NCBI GenBank assembly: GCA_008828725.1
Contig: MEHQ01001964.1
Coordinates: 102,710-166,709, forward strand
DNA from: Saccharina japonica
Taxonomy: Eukaryota > Sar > Phaeophyceae > Laminariales > Laminariaceae
DNA length: 64,000 nucleotides
Reading direction: 5' to 3'
Numbering within the stretch: position 1 is the first letter of the stretch; every line of letters begins with the position of its first letter. Positions 12,365 to 22,696 of the stretch are shown here, in pieces. Under the pieces are notes generated by a model that was not told where the DNA came from, searched no databases, and worked only from the letters and a program-made list of their open reading frames with translations. The translations under genes and the position numbers were made by a program.

Positions 12365-12398
<34 letters not shown>

Positions 12399-15300
12399 CC
12401 ACAACCTCAGGTGCATCATCATCAACAGCAGCAGCACCAGCAACAACCACAGCAGCAGCAGCATCAGCAGCAGGAGCATCTGCAGCAACAACCCTACCAC
12501 CAGCAGCAGCAGCAGCAGCAGCAGCAACAACTCCTTCCGCAGCAGCACCGGCAGCAACCACAGCAGAATCCTCACCAGCCCCCTCCGCAGCAGTATCAAA
12601 TTCCGAAGCTACCAGCTTTGCCGTGGGCCCCGGCGCATGGCGGCGTCATACTGGGGGCAGGCCACATACCTCTCAACGCCCACAACCCCATTTTCGCGAG
12701 CATATCCCACAGCATGGTGGTCAAGGTCGCAGCTAAGCGGGGGCTAACGCTCTGGAGCTTGGAAGGCGGAGCTAGATTCTTCATCCTACGAGGGGGGCAT
12801 GCCGCCACGTCGGTTCTCTCGGCGGCAACGCTTGCGGATTTGGTTCGCAAGGTAGTCGAGGCCAACACTGCAATGTTAACCATGTTGCTTTCGCTCTCCG
12901 ACTTCGATGTGTTGGCTTTCGGGCCGCCGGTTCCTGTTGGATGGGCGCAATTCCCGCGGCACCCGGCTAAGCATTTCGGAATTTTAGTAAAGACTTTCAA
13001 AGTCGTCATGTTTTTCAGCACGGAGTCTTCGTCTGATATCCCCAAGACTAGGAGGACGGCGGTGCTGGATGAGATGCGCGCGCTACAGGAGCAGCTAGAG
13101 GAGTTCACGGTCCACCACGCTGCGAGGCTGTCCGAAGTCAAGGAGGCCGTCGAAAGACGCATCGTCGACGCAATCAACGCCGATATGAAGAACGTATTCG
13201 GGGTTCTCCTGGACGACGCCGAAAAGCTGCGGCAGGAGCACGCCTAAGTGGCGCCGATCAGCGGGACGGTACTCGGCGCAAAAATCCCGCAATTCGTGCA
13301 GCTCTCTACCCTGGTGGACGGGAGCCACAGGCACATTGAGATCGGGAGGCTGGACAACGCCCTCGTTGCACCCCAGCAGAACGTCGTGGGAAAATAGACG
13401 CCGGCCCGGCCAAGAGGAAGTCGGCGGACACCGGCGACACCGCGGCTCGTGCGCGGCCGCGGAACCACGCCACAGCTCCAACATCATCCGCGTCCGATTT
13501 TGTTCCGTCTCTGTCAGAGTGGAAAACCCACACCGGGGTGTGCGCGAGCAGCTGGCGTGGGCAGAAGTGCGAGAGGATCTCGTGCAAGTACGACCACGAC
13601 AAGTTCCACCCGAGCGTGCCTATCCCACTTCTGGGTCCCCCGCCCGCGCAGAGCTCCGCGCCTAATGCGGGAAACAAACCGGAGACCGTCCTCGACAGCA
13701 TCCCCACCCCCTCGCCGGCACCCCAGGCAGCCGTCGCGCTCTACAGCGGCAATCACGGTCGCAGGAGCCACGGCGCAGGAGGGAGCAGCAGCACCTGATG
13801 GCGCGGGGCCCGTCTCGAGACGGGGCCGGCAAGGGCGGGAGTGAGGGCGGTAGCACCGGAGGCGTTCGCAGACACAAGCAAGACGGTGGGACTGATCGCG
13901 GCTCCCCAACCCGGGTCGGTGGCACCGTAGCTGTTTCATGGTCGGCCTTGTCGACGCCTCCCGATGGGGCGGCAGATCTCAGACTCCTAAACACAACCAA
14001 GAAATGATCCAATATACTAGGACGCGCCATAATTTCGCTAACTTACAAATGGACGGAGACGAAAAATAGTATGTCGTGGAGAGAGAGTTTAGTATCGAAG
14101 AAAAGAAACGAATCATCAGCGACCTGGCGAACACATGAAAGGAGCTCATTAGGTTGCACGAAGGCAAACTGGGGGTCGTCGCGAAATGAATCGGCGGCAC
14201 CTTGGTGTCACCGCCGTTGGATGTGCGCGGCGTCGAACAGTATTTCGGGAACATAAAACCGTTTCCCCGCCATTGACGAACTGCTCGAAATAGTAACTCA
14301 CGGCGTGCCCGCCAGAACCACGCAATCCGAATCGTATCTAGCAAAGGCACTGCAGTACGGCAATCATCGTAGCGTCGGGGAGCATCTACCCAGAGTGTGG
14401 GAATAACTGTTGGATGATGTTAGACGGAACAGATGCCTGGTGCTCAACAGGGCAGCCGCGGCGGAGGTAGTGGGAATTCGAGTCGCCCCTCTTGCAGCCG
14501 TAGTCACCAACAAGGTGCGAATCATAAATGACTTCTTTTATGACCCAAGCACTGCTTGAGAGGTGCAGGGCGGTCTTAACCGTGACACGATGACAGTAGA
14601 AATTCCCCCGTGCCTATGCGGAAAAGCTCTCCCCAAATTCTTGGCAGAAATTACCGGTCTTAGAGAAAAATACCCAGACAAGAGAATATTGATGTGTAAA
14701 GCTGACGTGTCGGACGCGTTCAGGAACGTGCGCGTAGATCCGGGCCAGGCGCAAAATTTATGTTAAGCGTTAGGAGATGTTGTAGTAGCAGACCTGCGCT
14801 TCACCTTTGGATGGGCAGGGTCTGCCAGTTTTTGGGAGGTTATGTCATCGGCGGCGGAACACGCTCACTGCCACACCTCCTTATCAGACGCCGTTGTGGT
14901 CCCAGAATGATTATAAATGAAGGCTCATGTACTATTCACGGAACCCTGTGAACCTGGGAAACCCACCCGCGTGCCCCGGGAAGCCGGTGTGCGGCCGGCA
15001 AAGGGGGCAGGGCTATTGGACCCGTTCTTCACCACGGTATACGTCGACGATATTTTATTAGCCCAAGTACAACATGGTCAAAATGATCGGTCCGCATTAA
15101 CCGATTCGGCGTCGTTAGCGTCGGACCATGTTAGGCTTTTTGGACCGGGAGACGTAGGAGAAACCCCTATTCGGGCGCCAAAGGATAGTACTGATTGGGA
15201 CACCAATATCTATCATTTGGGATACAAGATCGACTCACGCCGCATGCGAATGTGAACAACCCGAGTGCGGGTAGAAGCGATCAATTTGCTTCTAGAGCGA

Positions 15301-18300
15301 GATTGGCCATGTGAAAGGGAAGTAGCGAACGCACAAGAAGTGTTACCCGTAGCGGGGGGGCATATGGAATCTGATGTTCGTGGTCAACGCCGGTAAGTAC
15401 TTCGTGTGGCAGCTGCTGCGCCTCACGGGCCTGCATGCAAAAAGAAGGAATAACTCGAGAGAACAGAGGGTCGTACGGTTGGGTTGGGAATTATTTTCCT
15501 GCCCATCGCCTTTTGGAAGTGGGCGATCGATCATCGACTTTTGAGCGTAGGGGGATATCTCAGCGCCCCTCTGTACACAAACGTATTACGAAGACCAGTA
15601 AGGCACTATTTTTCAGACACCAGTTTTGATGTCATTGGAGGATACTGTCCTGAGCTTAAGGTGTTTTGGCGGTACACCATAAACTCGCAATTGTCGCAAA
15701 AACTGAAGCGCTAAAAGGGATGTTAAACCACGATTAGCTTACTATAGCTATGTGGCATGGTCATTACAGCCTTTGTCGTCCCGTTTCCGTTACACGAGAA
15801 ACCCACCACCGAAGGCGAATCCATCATGATGCGGGGAGACAATGAAACAGCCGTGTCGTGGGTGAACCGGAGCGGAGGCTGTAGCGATAGACGCGCTGGA
15901 GTATTCATGAGGCTATTAGGTCGCATGTAAATCGTAAGCGGTTGGCGCCACGTGGCTAAGCATATCCCCGGGGTGGAGAACCGGTTAGCGGCCGGTATTT
16001 CTAGATGGCCGGAGAAAGTGATTCAATATAAGGTTGCCCGACTGACCCAAGAACAGGGGTGTATCAGACAAGGGATAGCAGGAGGAAATCTTGTGTTACA
16101 TACGCTCTTGACCTTGGATCGCCCGGAGGCGAGACTAGACGACTACTTGTGGAATCTATAGATAACCTAGTTCGTTCAGAATAAGAGGTGTAGAGAGAAC
16201 TCGAACTGCAAGCGCTGGCCGAGGCTAAGAAAACGTGAAAGAAGAAGAGAAGGCCGCAGCTCAGATCTGATCAAACTCTTACTGAAACGTCATTTCAAAG
16301 ACAGTCTCGATAAGGTCGCACGAGCCAAATTTTTGAACTTCACGTTTTGAGATCTCGAACGGTCGTTCGCCTGACTAACACCGACCGTGAATTCTCGAAA
16401 AAATGCCAGGAAAAAAAGAAAGAACAGGAAGCGACGACGCGGAGGTGACAAGACTGATTGTAAGAGGGGGGTTACGTTGTCGAGATCTCGACCGGTGGTT
16501 CGCCTGACTAACACCGACGGAATTCTTAATAAAAAATCCCAGGAACAGAAGGAAGAACAGGAAGCTACGACGCGGAGGTGGCAAGACTGATTGAGACCCT
16601 CGCGCTCGGTTCGGTAAGCGGAGGTACGAAGAAGGAGTATTTAAGCAAATGGAAGACGTGGGTGAGAGAGCGAGCGCGCAGTAATTTAGATCCGTGGCTT
16701 TTAGAGGCGGACGGGGAAGAGAGTGCCGTTGCCGAGCTGACGAGGTATATGGCGTCGCACCGTTTCGTGCACAAGAATCAGAGCGGTACGGTGCGGGGAT
16801 ATTTATCGGCGATAAAATATTACCATAATATGTACGCGGGATCGGATTTGCCCACCTCGCATTGCATGGTAGTGGCGGTGGGAAAGTGGATTGATCGGGC
16901 TCACGGAAAGTGGGACGAAGGCCCCAAAGTAAGATAAGCAAGAACGTGGGAGATGCTGATCGTGGGACGGGAGGCGGTGGAACGAATGGGGGTAGCGGGA
17001 AGACTCGTGTGGAAGGGGTTGGCACTCTCATATCTCTTACTGTGTCGAGCCTCTGAAATCTGGGCGTACGGGAACGGGTTGGTGCATTCCGAGTCCTGTT
17101 TGACTAGGGGAGACATAGCCTTTTGCAACGGACCTACGCGGCTTGTCATGGTGGATCGAAGGAGGGCGGATAGGGTGAAAAATGTAGATTGCTAAACATT
17201 TTCACAGTCGGTGTTGGTGTGAGGTAGAGTAAGTGTGTTTTATAGTTTTTATGTTTTTCATAATTTCGGGACAAATGATAATGCCAGAATTCTTCAGTCA
17301 AAACAAAGAGTTAGGTTGTGAAACACATTTGTTAGTAGAGATTTTAATTAATTGCAGATGTGCACAGAGGAAAACGAGTGTACTTCGCCTAGTTGGCAAC
17401 TAACTGTACAGAAGTGTGGACATGTTATATTAATTATAGGGTTGTGTGTAGTTATGGTGCTATAATTCCCTGATTCTTCCTACGCATGCGGCTGATCACT
17501 CGAGACTGGGTTGAAATAACGGCTGTAAGATCCATACAGTAATGCTTCCGTTAACCTACATCTGGTGAAGTCCCTTCTGCCAGTGCCTGTTGCGTCACGT
17601 GCCATCCTCCCACCGAGTTGTGATTCCTAAGCGTGTCTTCCATGGAGGAATGGATCTCACACGTCAGCCGATTTGGCTGGTGCAGATTCGTACACATCGC
17701 CGGTGTCGTGACAGCGCACAGGTGTCCGAACATTTCCTCATGTCCCTCGCAGAACCTGCCATAATAAGGCAGTACTCGAAATAATCAGTATATGTTGGGG
17801 TCGTAACATGTTTGTTTAACCTCTTGTCCTTAAAGTTAATTTACGTCAACTTAAAACACAGTATTTCTAAAGGCCCCTCCTAAGCTACGGACATTGCTGA
17901 CATACAGCTGCCAAATGCAAGGTTGTATACCTTGTATGTTCAGTAATGAGTGATCTGTTTTGAAACAGCTCTGTCTGTTCGAAAATAGGTACAAGAGTAA
18001 ATAGTGTGTTCCCTGCATTGGTGTACTTGTAGGCTTAGCAGTCGAATCAATTACATATAGGTCCATAGACGTACAGGATCCGCGCATTATATGCGTACCC
18101 TGTAGGTACCCCATTGTTGTATTTTCTTTGTGCGTATAGTTCACTGAAGAGAAGTCTAGTTGGGTAGAAATATTTAATAGCACTAACGCACGAATGAGGG
18201 CCTTGTAGAGTGGAAACTACTGTTTATATCTACGTCCGCTTTCTGGGACAGTTAATCATGGTTGCATTTTGCAATAGCGTAAATCCTGGCCAGAGTAATA

Positions 18301-21300
18301 CGTTGTATCTCGTTTAATTTAGTGGTCGAATGTTTGCTTATTCTGGCCTTGACCATGATGTTCCTAATCCTTCTAAAACACCATTTTAGGCCTAATTACG
18401 TGCCTGCCTTCAAAATACATTGTACGTAATAGGCCGTCACGTGTACCGCGTCCTTCGGGATATTTGAATGAATAAGACGATATACCATTAATGTTGCTGT
18501 GTCATTCATGATTCAGGGAAGACAGACCCCCGCGGCATCTATGTGCGCCATACATGTCTTCTGATTAAAGGTCGTGTCTCTGACTACGATGCGCCTCCGC
18601 CTTTCCTTGTTTAATAAGGATCATTGCTTACCTGTTTCTATGGTCGCTGTTGAAATGGTTTAGTCGAGATTGCAGCCTTACCAACACACAGGTTCTAAGT
18701 TAGAATTGCCGGGCATGTACGTGTTGTTTGTAACAGTGCCGTTATGAATACCCGCTCTGCATTTTTAGTTATCAATTATTTAGCACCTCCAGTGCATGTT
18801 CCTTACTCTCCCGTTTATATGTTTGTGATCGAAACTAGTACGCGGGTTAAAGAAAATGTATTCTACGCGCATGTTACGTCATACACTCCTATATGACGAC
18901 CACAAACTACTTGAATTTGTCTGGTTGCGCCACTTGTGAATTTTTTTGAACATAGCGTGAAAAAAGAGGGTGAAACTACCGCTATTAGACTGACCTCTGC
19001 CCGGCCAATCCTGGTAGATCCCACTTGCAGGCGTATACCGCGCACTTGGCGTGTCGCGTCGCCGTGATTCCGTCCACGACGGCAGCTTGCACTGAGTAAA
19101 CGGATCCCTCGAACTCGACGTCCTGCCTGCAGATGTTGCAGGAGTGCGATGTGTACCCTGCCTTGTCCCACTGCGTCGCAGTGACCGCTTCCACTTCGTG
19201 TCTGAGCCCTTTCCATTCATTCGCTCCCGATTGCTGACCTACCAAGTCCATAATACCCACTTCTTGCGGATCTTCTGCCACGAGAGTATGTCCCATCGGC
19301 GGGAACCACATGAACGGCCCTGTTTGTGTGGTAAACGTTTTTTTGGTTCAAATCGTATGGCGGCACGACGAATTTTAAAAAGGTTGTAACTAGCACATAG
19401 AGCACTTGATGCTGCGCGTAATTTTGTTTTGTCAGTTTCCTATGCTTGTTTGTTTATCTCTTTAGAAATTACATCCATTGGAATTAGAGACGTTTACTAG
19501 TTTGAAGCATAGGCTTCGTTATATGTTGGGTGTGTAATCCTCAGATGCCTTGGACGGCATAAAAGTGTAAATTACATACACACGTCTAATAATTTCTGAA
19601 GTTGCGTCCCTTGTAACTCAAAGGCAACTTCGTGTTTCTGTCCGTTTCAGGGCGTCTTGACCACACACTTACTTGTGAAATGCTGTAACTGACTAGAGTA
19701 GATATAATCTTAGGAAAGGGCAGAAACGATGTTACTTATCGTAAAGATACGGTTGGGAATCCCACCCTGATACTGGAGTGTTTTTTATCCTAGCGACGGG
19801 CATAAATCTACTTGATGGTAGGTTTATGATCCAGTGTTACTCTTTTCCTATGTCATTAGCGTTCCGGCCCTCATGTGGAGCTAGAGCACTATATAACTTT
19901 GATCGTCTATTTCTTAGCGTTAGGCTATCTCTACTCCTCCCAGAAAGGCTTTGTCCTGAGTATAGTGTTTTCATCGCCATAATGTTTATACATTTTGGTT
20001 TTGAAAGATACGTTTTACGTAATTTTGTCTACGCGCTCTACAATCGGTTTGTGTATCTTACATACTTCAGTATGTTACATACTGAAGTATGAAGCCCTTC
20101 ATTCGTATTTCGAACTAGGCTTGCGTTCAGGGCACACTGGTTCCCACACGCGCCTCCTATTGCTTGCCGACCTATACGCATGTGATTCACCCTTATATTC
20201 GTCAGTCGACAACTTTTTTTTTTTTTGTCGGTGTTAATAGAGTATCCGTCGTTCATTCCTTGAGTCGTCGAAGGACACCCAATATATGTCCAGGGGCCTA
20301 TTTTATTTCTAAAGGAAGGTACGCCAGGCACACAGTGTCGACTGTCTATGTCGATGAGGGCAGATTGATAAAGTGTCCGCCCCGGCGGTTCTTAAACTTT
20401 CCGCAGACTAATTTGAGGATTGTTTCAAGTCTCAGACAATGCTCGAATGCAGTGTGATATGTAGTGTTTTATCTGTTAGCCGAGCAAGGGGCTAGCGGCA
20501 TGGTTCAACAACGTGCCCGAGTAACCCCGTTTCGTTTCATTTATACTAATGCTGTCTACGAGTATGTAGTGTATCTTGAGTGTTATACACGCTTAAAGCG
20601 ACTTCCAATAATTATACGCAGTGACGTCCTGGCTGTGGTGTGTTCCCTCTTAATTCCAAGTACGGGAACTTAATATACGGTACTATGTGCTCATTTAATA
20701 TGGTGGGAGACATTTATATTCATACGAGTTATTGGCTGGGGTATCGTCCAAATCCATAGGTGTTAGGAGTCTTGCCTGTGCACCGGGATAATACAATTAG
20801 CGGCGACCACTGGAGTGGTGAGTACGAATAGAGAAGCTACCATCATGGTTGTCATCCCGGATTCGTGTTTACACACCGTTAATGTTGGTGCAACTCTTGG
20901 TCTATATAACTTTTCCGGTATTATAGTAGATGGCACAAGTTTGCATGCGGCCCGCTGGGTATCAAGTATGTGTATTTGCGTTCATAGTTTATGTGTACTA
21001 TGATTTAAACTAGGGTCCACGTTGTTATTTTTTTTGCAGTCTACTGGACGGAACGCACTTCGGAAGTGGACAAACATGCACTGACCTACACCTTGCCGAT
21101 GCTTCAGCACAGCGAGTATGCACCAACACTCCATCAGGGTTGAACCCGTCAGCCTTGTAGTTCCCCTCTGTCGGCCCCTGCGTACGGTGTAGTTGTACAT
21201 CCCTGCGATCGTCTCGAAACCAGCCCTGTCCATTGTGTTGCAGAAGGCAACAAGGGTGTGTTGTGTCAATCCCGCCGTATGTCATAGTTAGGGTCGCCCC

Positions 21301-22696
21301 TCTGTATCGGGCCCCTCACAGTAGACCTAGGAGCTGGGTCTATCTTAGTTCCTTACCAGGTACACCGTAGCTCGCACGATACACTCAATCTTTGCGTCGA
21401 AAATATTGCGTATTTTGCCCCCGAGATAACGTTTACCTTAGTTATGCCGAACGAACTGGTGCCTCCGTGGGTTGCCAGCCACCCGAAGGAGTAACTACAC
21501 CACAAACAAATGCACTGACTAGGCCGAACATATGTATATAGTTTTTTTTGTAGAAACAGGCAGCAATCCTGGTGTGTTTCTTCATAACGAGCGTGCATGT
21601 ACTGTATGTTTTAACTGTCATATGTACGAGTATACGTTTCGTAGATTTCTTCCTTAGTAGTGCTGACCGAAATGTTGCTTAGTGGGGTGCCAGCCGCCTA
21701 AAGGGGTCACTACCCGACAAGCTTATGCACTGACTATAGCAGGCCGACCCTTTATTTACATCTTGTGTATTCTTCAGGCTGACTTCCTGGTGTGTTTCTA
21801 TATTACGAGCCTGGGATCGTACCGTATATTTGAACTGTCGTAACTGTTAGTGAATGTTGTGTGTAGGACGCCGGCCGTTCTGCTTGTGTTGATAAAGGGG
21901 TCTCCAAAGTTTAGGATTGTTTGTGTTAAGTGTTTAGGGTGAGTGTTAAATGTATAGTTCATTACACGTGCATGCATTACGTTTGTGTAGTCAGGAAAAG
22001 GTCAAGCGATGACCTCTGGACCAATAAATGTCATTCATACTTTTATAAAGCCCACCTTGTCTTGACCTGGACAATGGCGACATCGTTCAAGTATTCGGTA
22101 CAGAAGATGGCCTTTCCCGACTTGGATGCGATGTACTGAGGGATTGTCCCGTCCGTCCAAGCATTGAAGATGTGCCAAGAACATGCAGCGTCGCCTACCT
22201 CGCCTGGAACGACCACCTTATTCAAGTAGTACTTCGCACGACAACCGGCTCTGCATGTTTTGCTCACGTGTTCCGTCTTGAAGCAGTCATTCCTGGTGTA
22301 GACTGTAGCCTTTATGAAGCGGCTTTGAAGAGTCCTATCGCAGCACGTAGTCTTGTCCGATTCGAAGTACTGGCGTACGAATTCGGTATCCACTCCGTCA
22401 ATAGATGGCTGGAGCGTGGCCTGGTACAACAACGTAACGTTCCCGACCTTCCCAGTGTCGTACAGGGCGCTTAAGCACTTAAATTGTCTCGACGTGATGT
22501 CGTAGTGTTGCTTGAACATTTTTTCTAAACGCCTGGTCTGTGTCTTGTTCTTGGGCCGGCCGTCTTTGGTTACCCACATATTCTGGAAGTTCGCCAAAGC
22601 GCTGAACATTACCATGACGTACTGTGGTTCGACGTCGTGAAGTGGGCTATCCGAAGCGGAGGACACACTTACCAGCTCTTCCCAAAGCGTAACCAT
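5900..22696 (-). CDS. KDZ (Kyakuja-Dileera-type) transposase gene, multi-exon
   Basis: This is a DDE transposase of the KDZ group with N-terminal cysteine clusters. Recognised exons in transcript order are 22696-22067, (21436-21357), (21225-21092), 19319-18995, 17755-17556, 10410-10162, 9436-9282 and 6030-5900, those in brackets being tentative. From N to C they give a CxC-type cluster with a C...C...Y motif, a second zinc region with SCNIC, VVDG, KCAV, then FC..H, LCAV, TC..H, and the transposase core. The core has FYDLAC (second acidic residue), DRFHFMNH, C..FCNP and SSIAESNNAYIAG (the E of the third position), closing with IVRKM before TGA at 5902-5900. Intron phases match at each firm junction and no in-frame stop occurs. 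At least one exon carrying the first catalytic Asp must lie between 17.5 and 10.4 kb and was not found. ATG at 22696 is the first in frame, preceded by TAA, but upstream exons are possible. Confidence 0.8.
6031..7758. other. intron of the KDZ gene, no other feature
   Basis: This is AT-balanced unique sequence with many stops in all frames. No repeat, RNA gene or coding segment was recognised. Confidence 0.5.
7785..8036. repeat. 42-bp palindromic minisatellite, left array
   Basis: The core CAGCTAGCTGTCTACAGACA recurs at 7827, 7869, 7911, 7953 and 7995, exactly 42 bp apart. Each unit contains AGCTGTC-TACA-GACAGCT, an inverted repeat with 7-bp arms. The spacers (TATTGTTTC.AGAAGC.) vary. Because 42 is a multiple of three, a short frame (7737-7970) reads as 14-residue repeats, but it is not a credible gene. 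Confidence 0.85.
8178..8460. repeat. 42-bp palindromic minisatellite, right array
   Basis: This is the same unit and orientation as the left array, with cores at 8220, 8262, 8303, 8345, 8387 and 8429 (spacing 42, one step 41). A degenerate unit precedes it at about 8178. The left array and this one occupy the two subterminal zones of the MITE. Confidence 0.85.
8519..9281. other. intron of the KDZ gene, no other feature
   Basis: This is the rest of the last intron. Nothing was recognised beyond its donor at 9281-9276 on the minus strand. Confidence 0.45.
9282..9436 (-). CDS. KDZ gene, core exon with the catalytic Glu
   Basis: The acceptor is ATAACCTTGCAG| and the donor is GCTG|GTGCGT. Splicing restores VDRFHFMNH across the junction, then C..FCNP, a variable loop with an N run, and SSIAESNNAYIAG. 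In KDZ transposases this is the D.(F/Y)H..NH.....C..(W/F)CNP ... (E)Q.NAW.GG region, with the Glu of SIAES as the third acidic residue. If unspliced, the frame would run on to a stop at 9193. The spliced reading is better because the terminal exon fits in phase and motif. Confidence 0.82.
10162..10410 (-). CDS. KDZ gene, transposase core exon (second catalytic Asp)
   Basis: The acceptor is GCTTTCTCAG| and the donor is GACAG|GTTAGT. The exon encodes a RRNTFGHFV..YCCGIV entry segment, a GSKEVAVALNEIW helix and EILFYDLAC, followed by a basic RRRRYLV. The F(Y)D.AC motif is the second acidic position of KDZ transposases. The exon enters with one base, leaves with two (AG), and joins in frame to the FHFMNH exon. 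Confidence 0.8.
10411..12000. other. intronic sequence of the KDZ gene
   Basis: No convincing exon was found. A short segment near 11236-11150 on the minus strand (after ATGCAG|) is open and could be an exon, but its peptide is not diagnostic. The missing exon with the first catalytic Asp is expected here or at 17.2-17.55 kb. Confidence 0.35.
12201..13247 (+). CDS. Gag-like protein with a long polyglutamine tract (copy A)
   Basis: I start at ATG 12201, which gives 348 residues; the frame is open from TTG 12186. Residues about 46-134 are a Gln/His/Pro-rich tract encoded by CAG/CAA runs. It is followed by a globular part (about 140-280) and a C-terminal coiled-coil-like helix (about 285-345) rich in E, L and R. 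Position 5' of reverse transcriptase suggests Gag. After TAA at 13245-13247 the same frame resumes for about 48 codons to a TAG. It then shifts by +1 and continues to a CCCH-like finger, so the original protein was longer. Confidence 0.5.
13248..13798 (+). pseudogene. 3' part of the copy A Gag, with a CCCH-type finger
   Basis: The frame of the preceding ORF continues past its stop to TAG near 13396. A one-base shift then opens a frame to 13798. That frame contains C-x8-C-x4-C-x3-H (residues CASSWRGQKC.RISCKYDH), the spacing of a CCCH zinc finger, and then a Pro/Ala-rich tail. Nucleic-acid-binding fingers at the end of Gag would suit a retrotransposon. One stop and one frameshift make it a pseudogene. 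Confidence 0.45.
14461..16161 (+). pseudogene. reverse transcriptase-RNase H (copy A)
   Basis: Fragments in several frames carry V.NKVRIINDF (finger motif), KADVSDAFRNV (first catalytic Asp block), FGWAGSASFW, and YVDD with both catalytic Asp intact near 15037-15048. An RNase H segment follows with RGDNETAVSWV and HIPGVENRLAAGISRW. In RNase H the last motif normally reads N..AD..SR, and here the Asp is replaced by Gly. Many stops (for example at about 14568, 14763 and 15253) prevent expression. Motif order and wording match copies B and C. Confidence 0.72.
16349..16594 (+). repeat. 133-bp tandem duplication before the recombinase
   Basis: GAGATCTCGA(A/C)CGG.CGTTCGCCTGAC begins at 16349 and again at 16482. 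The two units run in parallel to AAGACTGATTG. The second copy leads directly into the recombinase frame, so the duplication lies across the RNase H/recombinase boundary of copy A. Confidence 0.75.
16578..17195 (+). pseudogene. tyrosine recombinase, truncated (copy A)
   Basis: The first part (16578-16937) is a SAM-like core-binding domain with TKKEYLSKWKTWV, TVRGYLSAIKYYHNM and LPTSHCMVVAVGK. After a stop at 16935-16937, a second frame (16953-17195) begins the catalytic domain with LSYLLLCRASEIWAY, whose Arg is the first catalytic residue of tyrosine recombinases. The H-x-x-R box and the nucleophile Tyr are absent, because the element ends about 17190. Confidence 0.7.
17196..17555. other. intronic sequence of the KDZ gene
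   Basis: This is AT-rich sequence between the end of retrotransposon copy A and the donor of the KDZ exon at 17556. No feature was recognised. Confidence 0.4.
17556..17755 (-). CDS. KDZ gene, FC..H / TC..H zinc-cluster exon
   Basis: The acceptor is TTATTATGGCAG|G. The exon encodes FCEGHEEM, LCAV, a further Cys, then LTCEIHSSMED, matching the KDZ pattern FC..H....CAV..C......TC...H. Phase 1 entry matches the previous exon. The end is either 17560 (GAT|GTAGGT) or 17556 (G|GTTAAC). Neither phase fits directly onto the exon at 10410, so at least one further exon must lie between them, in the region now split by retrotransposon copy A. Confidence 0.7.
17756..18994. other. intron of the KDZ gene, no other feature
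   Basis: This is unique sequence between two well-supported exons. No repeat or coding segment was recognised. Confidence 0.5.
18995..19319 (-). CDS. KDZ gene, zinc-cluster exon
   Basis: The exon starts after ACACAAACAG| at 19319 and ends at AG|GTCAGT, a near-consensus donor. It encodes a SCNIC pair, then a strand-rich stretch with AAVVDG and HAKCAV. In KDZ proteins an A-V-x-D-G strand followed by CAV and a Cys introduces the cysteine region just before the transposase core. Two overhanging bases (AG) join with the first G of the next exon to make an Arg codon. Confidence 0.7.
19320..21091. other. intron of the KDZ gene
   Basis: This is unique sequence apart from the perfect hairpin at 20061-20091. 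No further exon was recognised. Confidence 0.45.
20061..20091. repeat. perfect hairpin, 14-bp arms
   Basis: CATACTTCAGTATG at 20061-20074 and its exact reverse complement at 20078-20091 are separated by TTA. It lies in a KDZ intron and its role is unknown. Confidence 0.7.
21092..21225 (-). CDS. KDZ gene, tentative exon
   Basis: This 134-nt segment lies between acceptor GACAG| and donor CAAG|GTGTAG. Its phase (1 in, 1 out) links it correctly to the exon at 19319. The peptide is basic and includes a MECWC motif. An overlapping frame also looks protein-like, so the assignment is provisional. Confidence 0.35.
21357..21436 (-). CDS. KDZ gene, tentative exon
   Basis: This 80-nt segment starts after CTAAG| and ends at TG|GTAAGG. 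Its phase (0 in, 2 out) fits both the preceding exon and the next tentative exon. The acceptor is poor in pyrimidines and the peptide is not diagnostic, so it could be intron. Confidence 0.3.
22067..22696 (-). CDS. KDZ gene, 5'-most recognised exon (CxC-type cysteine cluster)
   Basis: This is a 630-nt exon, phase 0 at its end, with donor CCAG|GTCAAG. It encodes 210 residues. Residues about 130-205 carry TCC, a Cys about 26 residues further on, a C...C pair, a YYLN motif and a closing TIPQYIASKSG segment. That fits the cysteine clusters found upstream of KDZ transposase cores, where a CxxxCxxxY stretch is followed by P.YI and a conserved hydrophobic tail. An alternative 51-nt intron with donor CTG|GTAAGT starts near 22677, but the reading frame is also open straight through it. 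Confidence 0.6.

Larger units (their letters stand above)
12001..17195 (+). mobile_element. YR retrotransposon (Ngaro/DIRS-like), copy A, decayed and 3'-truncated
   Basis: In order the element holds a Gag-like ORF, reverse transcriptase, RNase H and tyrosine recombinase on the plus strand. That is the gene order of DIRS/Ngaro elements, which integrate with a tyrosine recombinase instead of an integrase. The recombinase stops after its first catalytic Arg box, so the 3' end, including any terminal repeats, is missing. The protein sequences are clearly related to copies B and C but more diverged. It lies inside an intron of the KDZ gene, on the opposite strand. Both boundaries are approximate. 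Confidence 0.72.
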
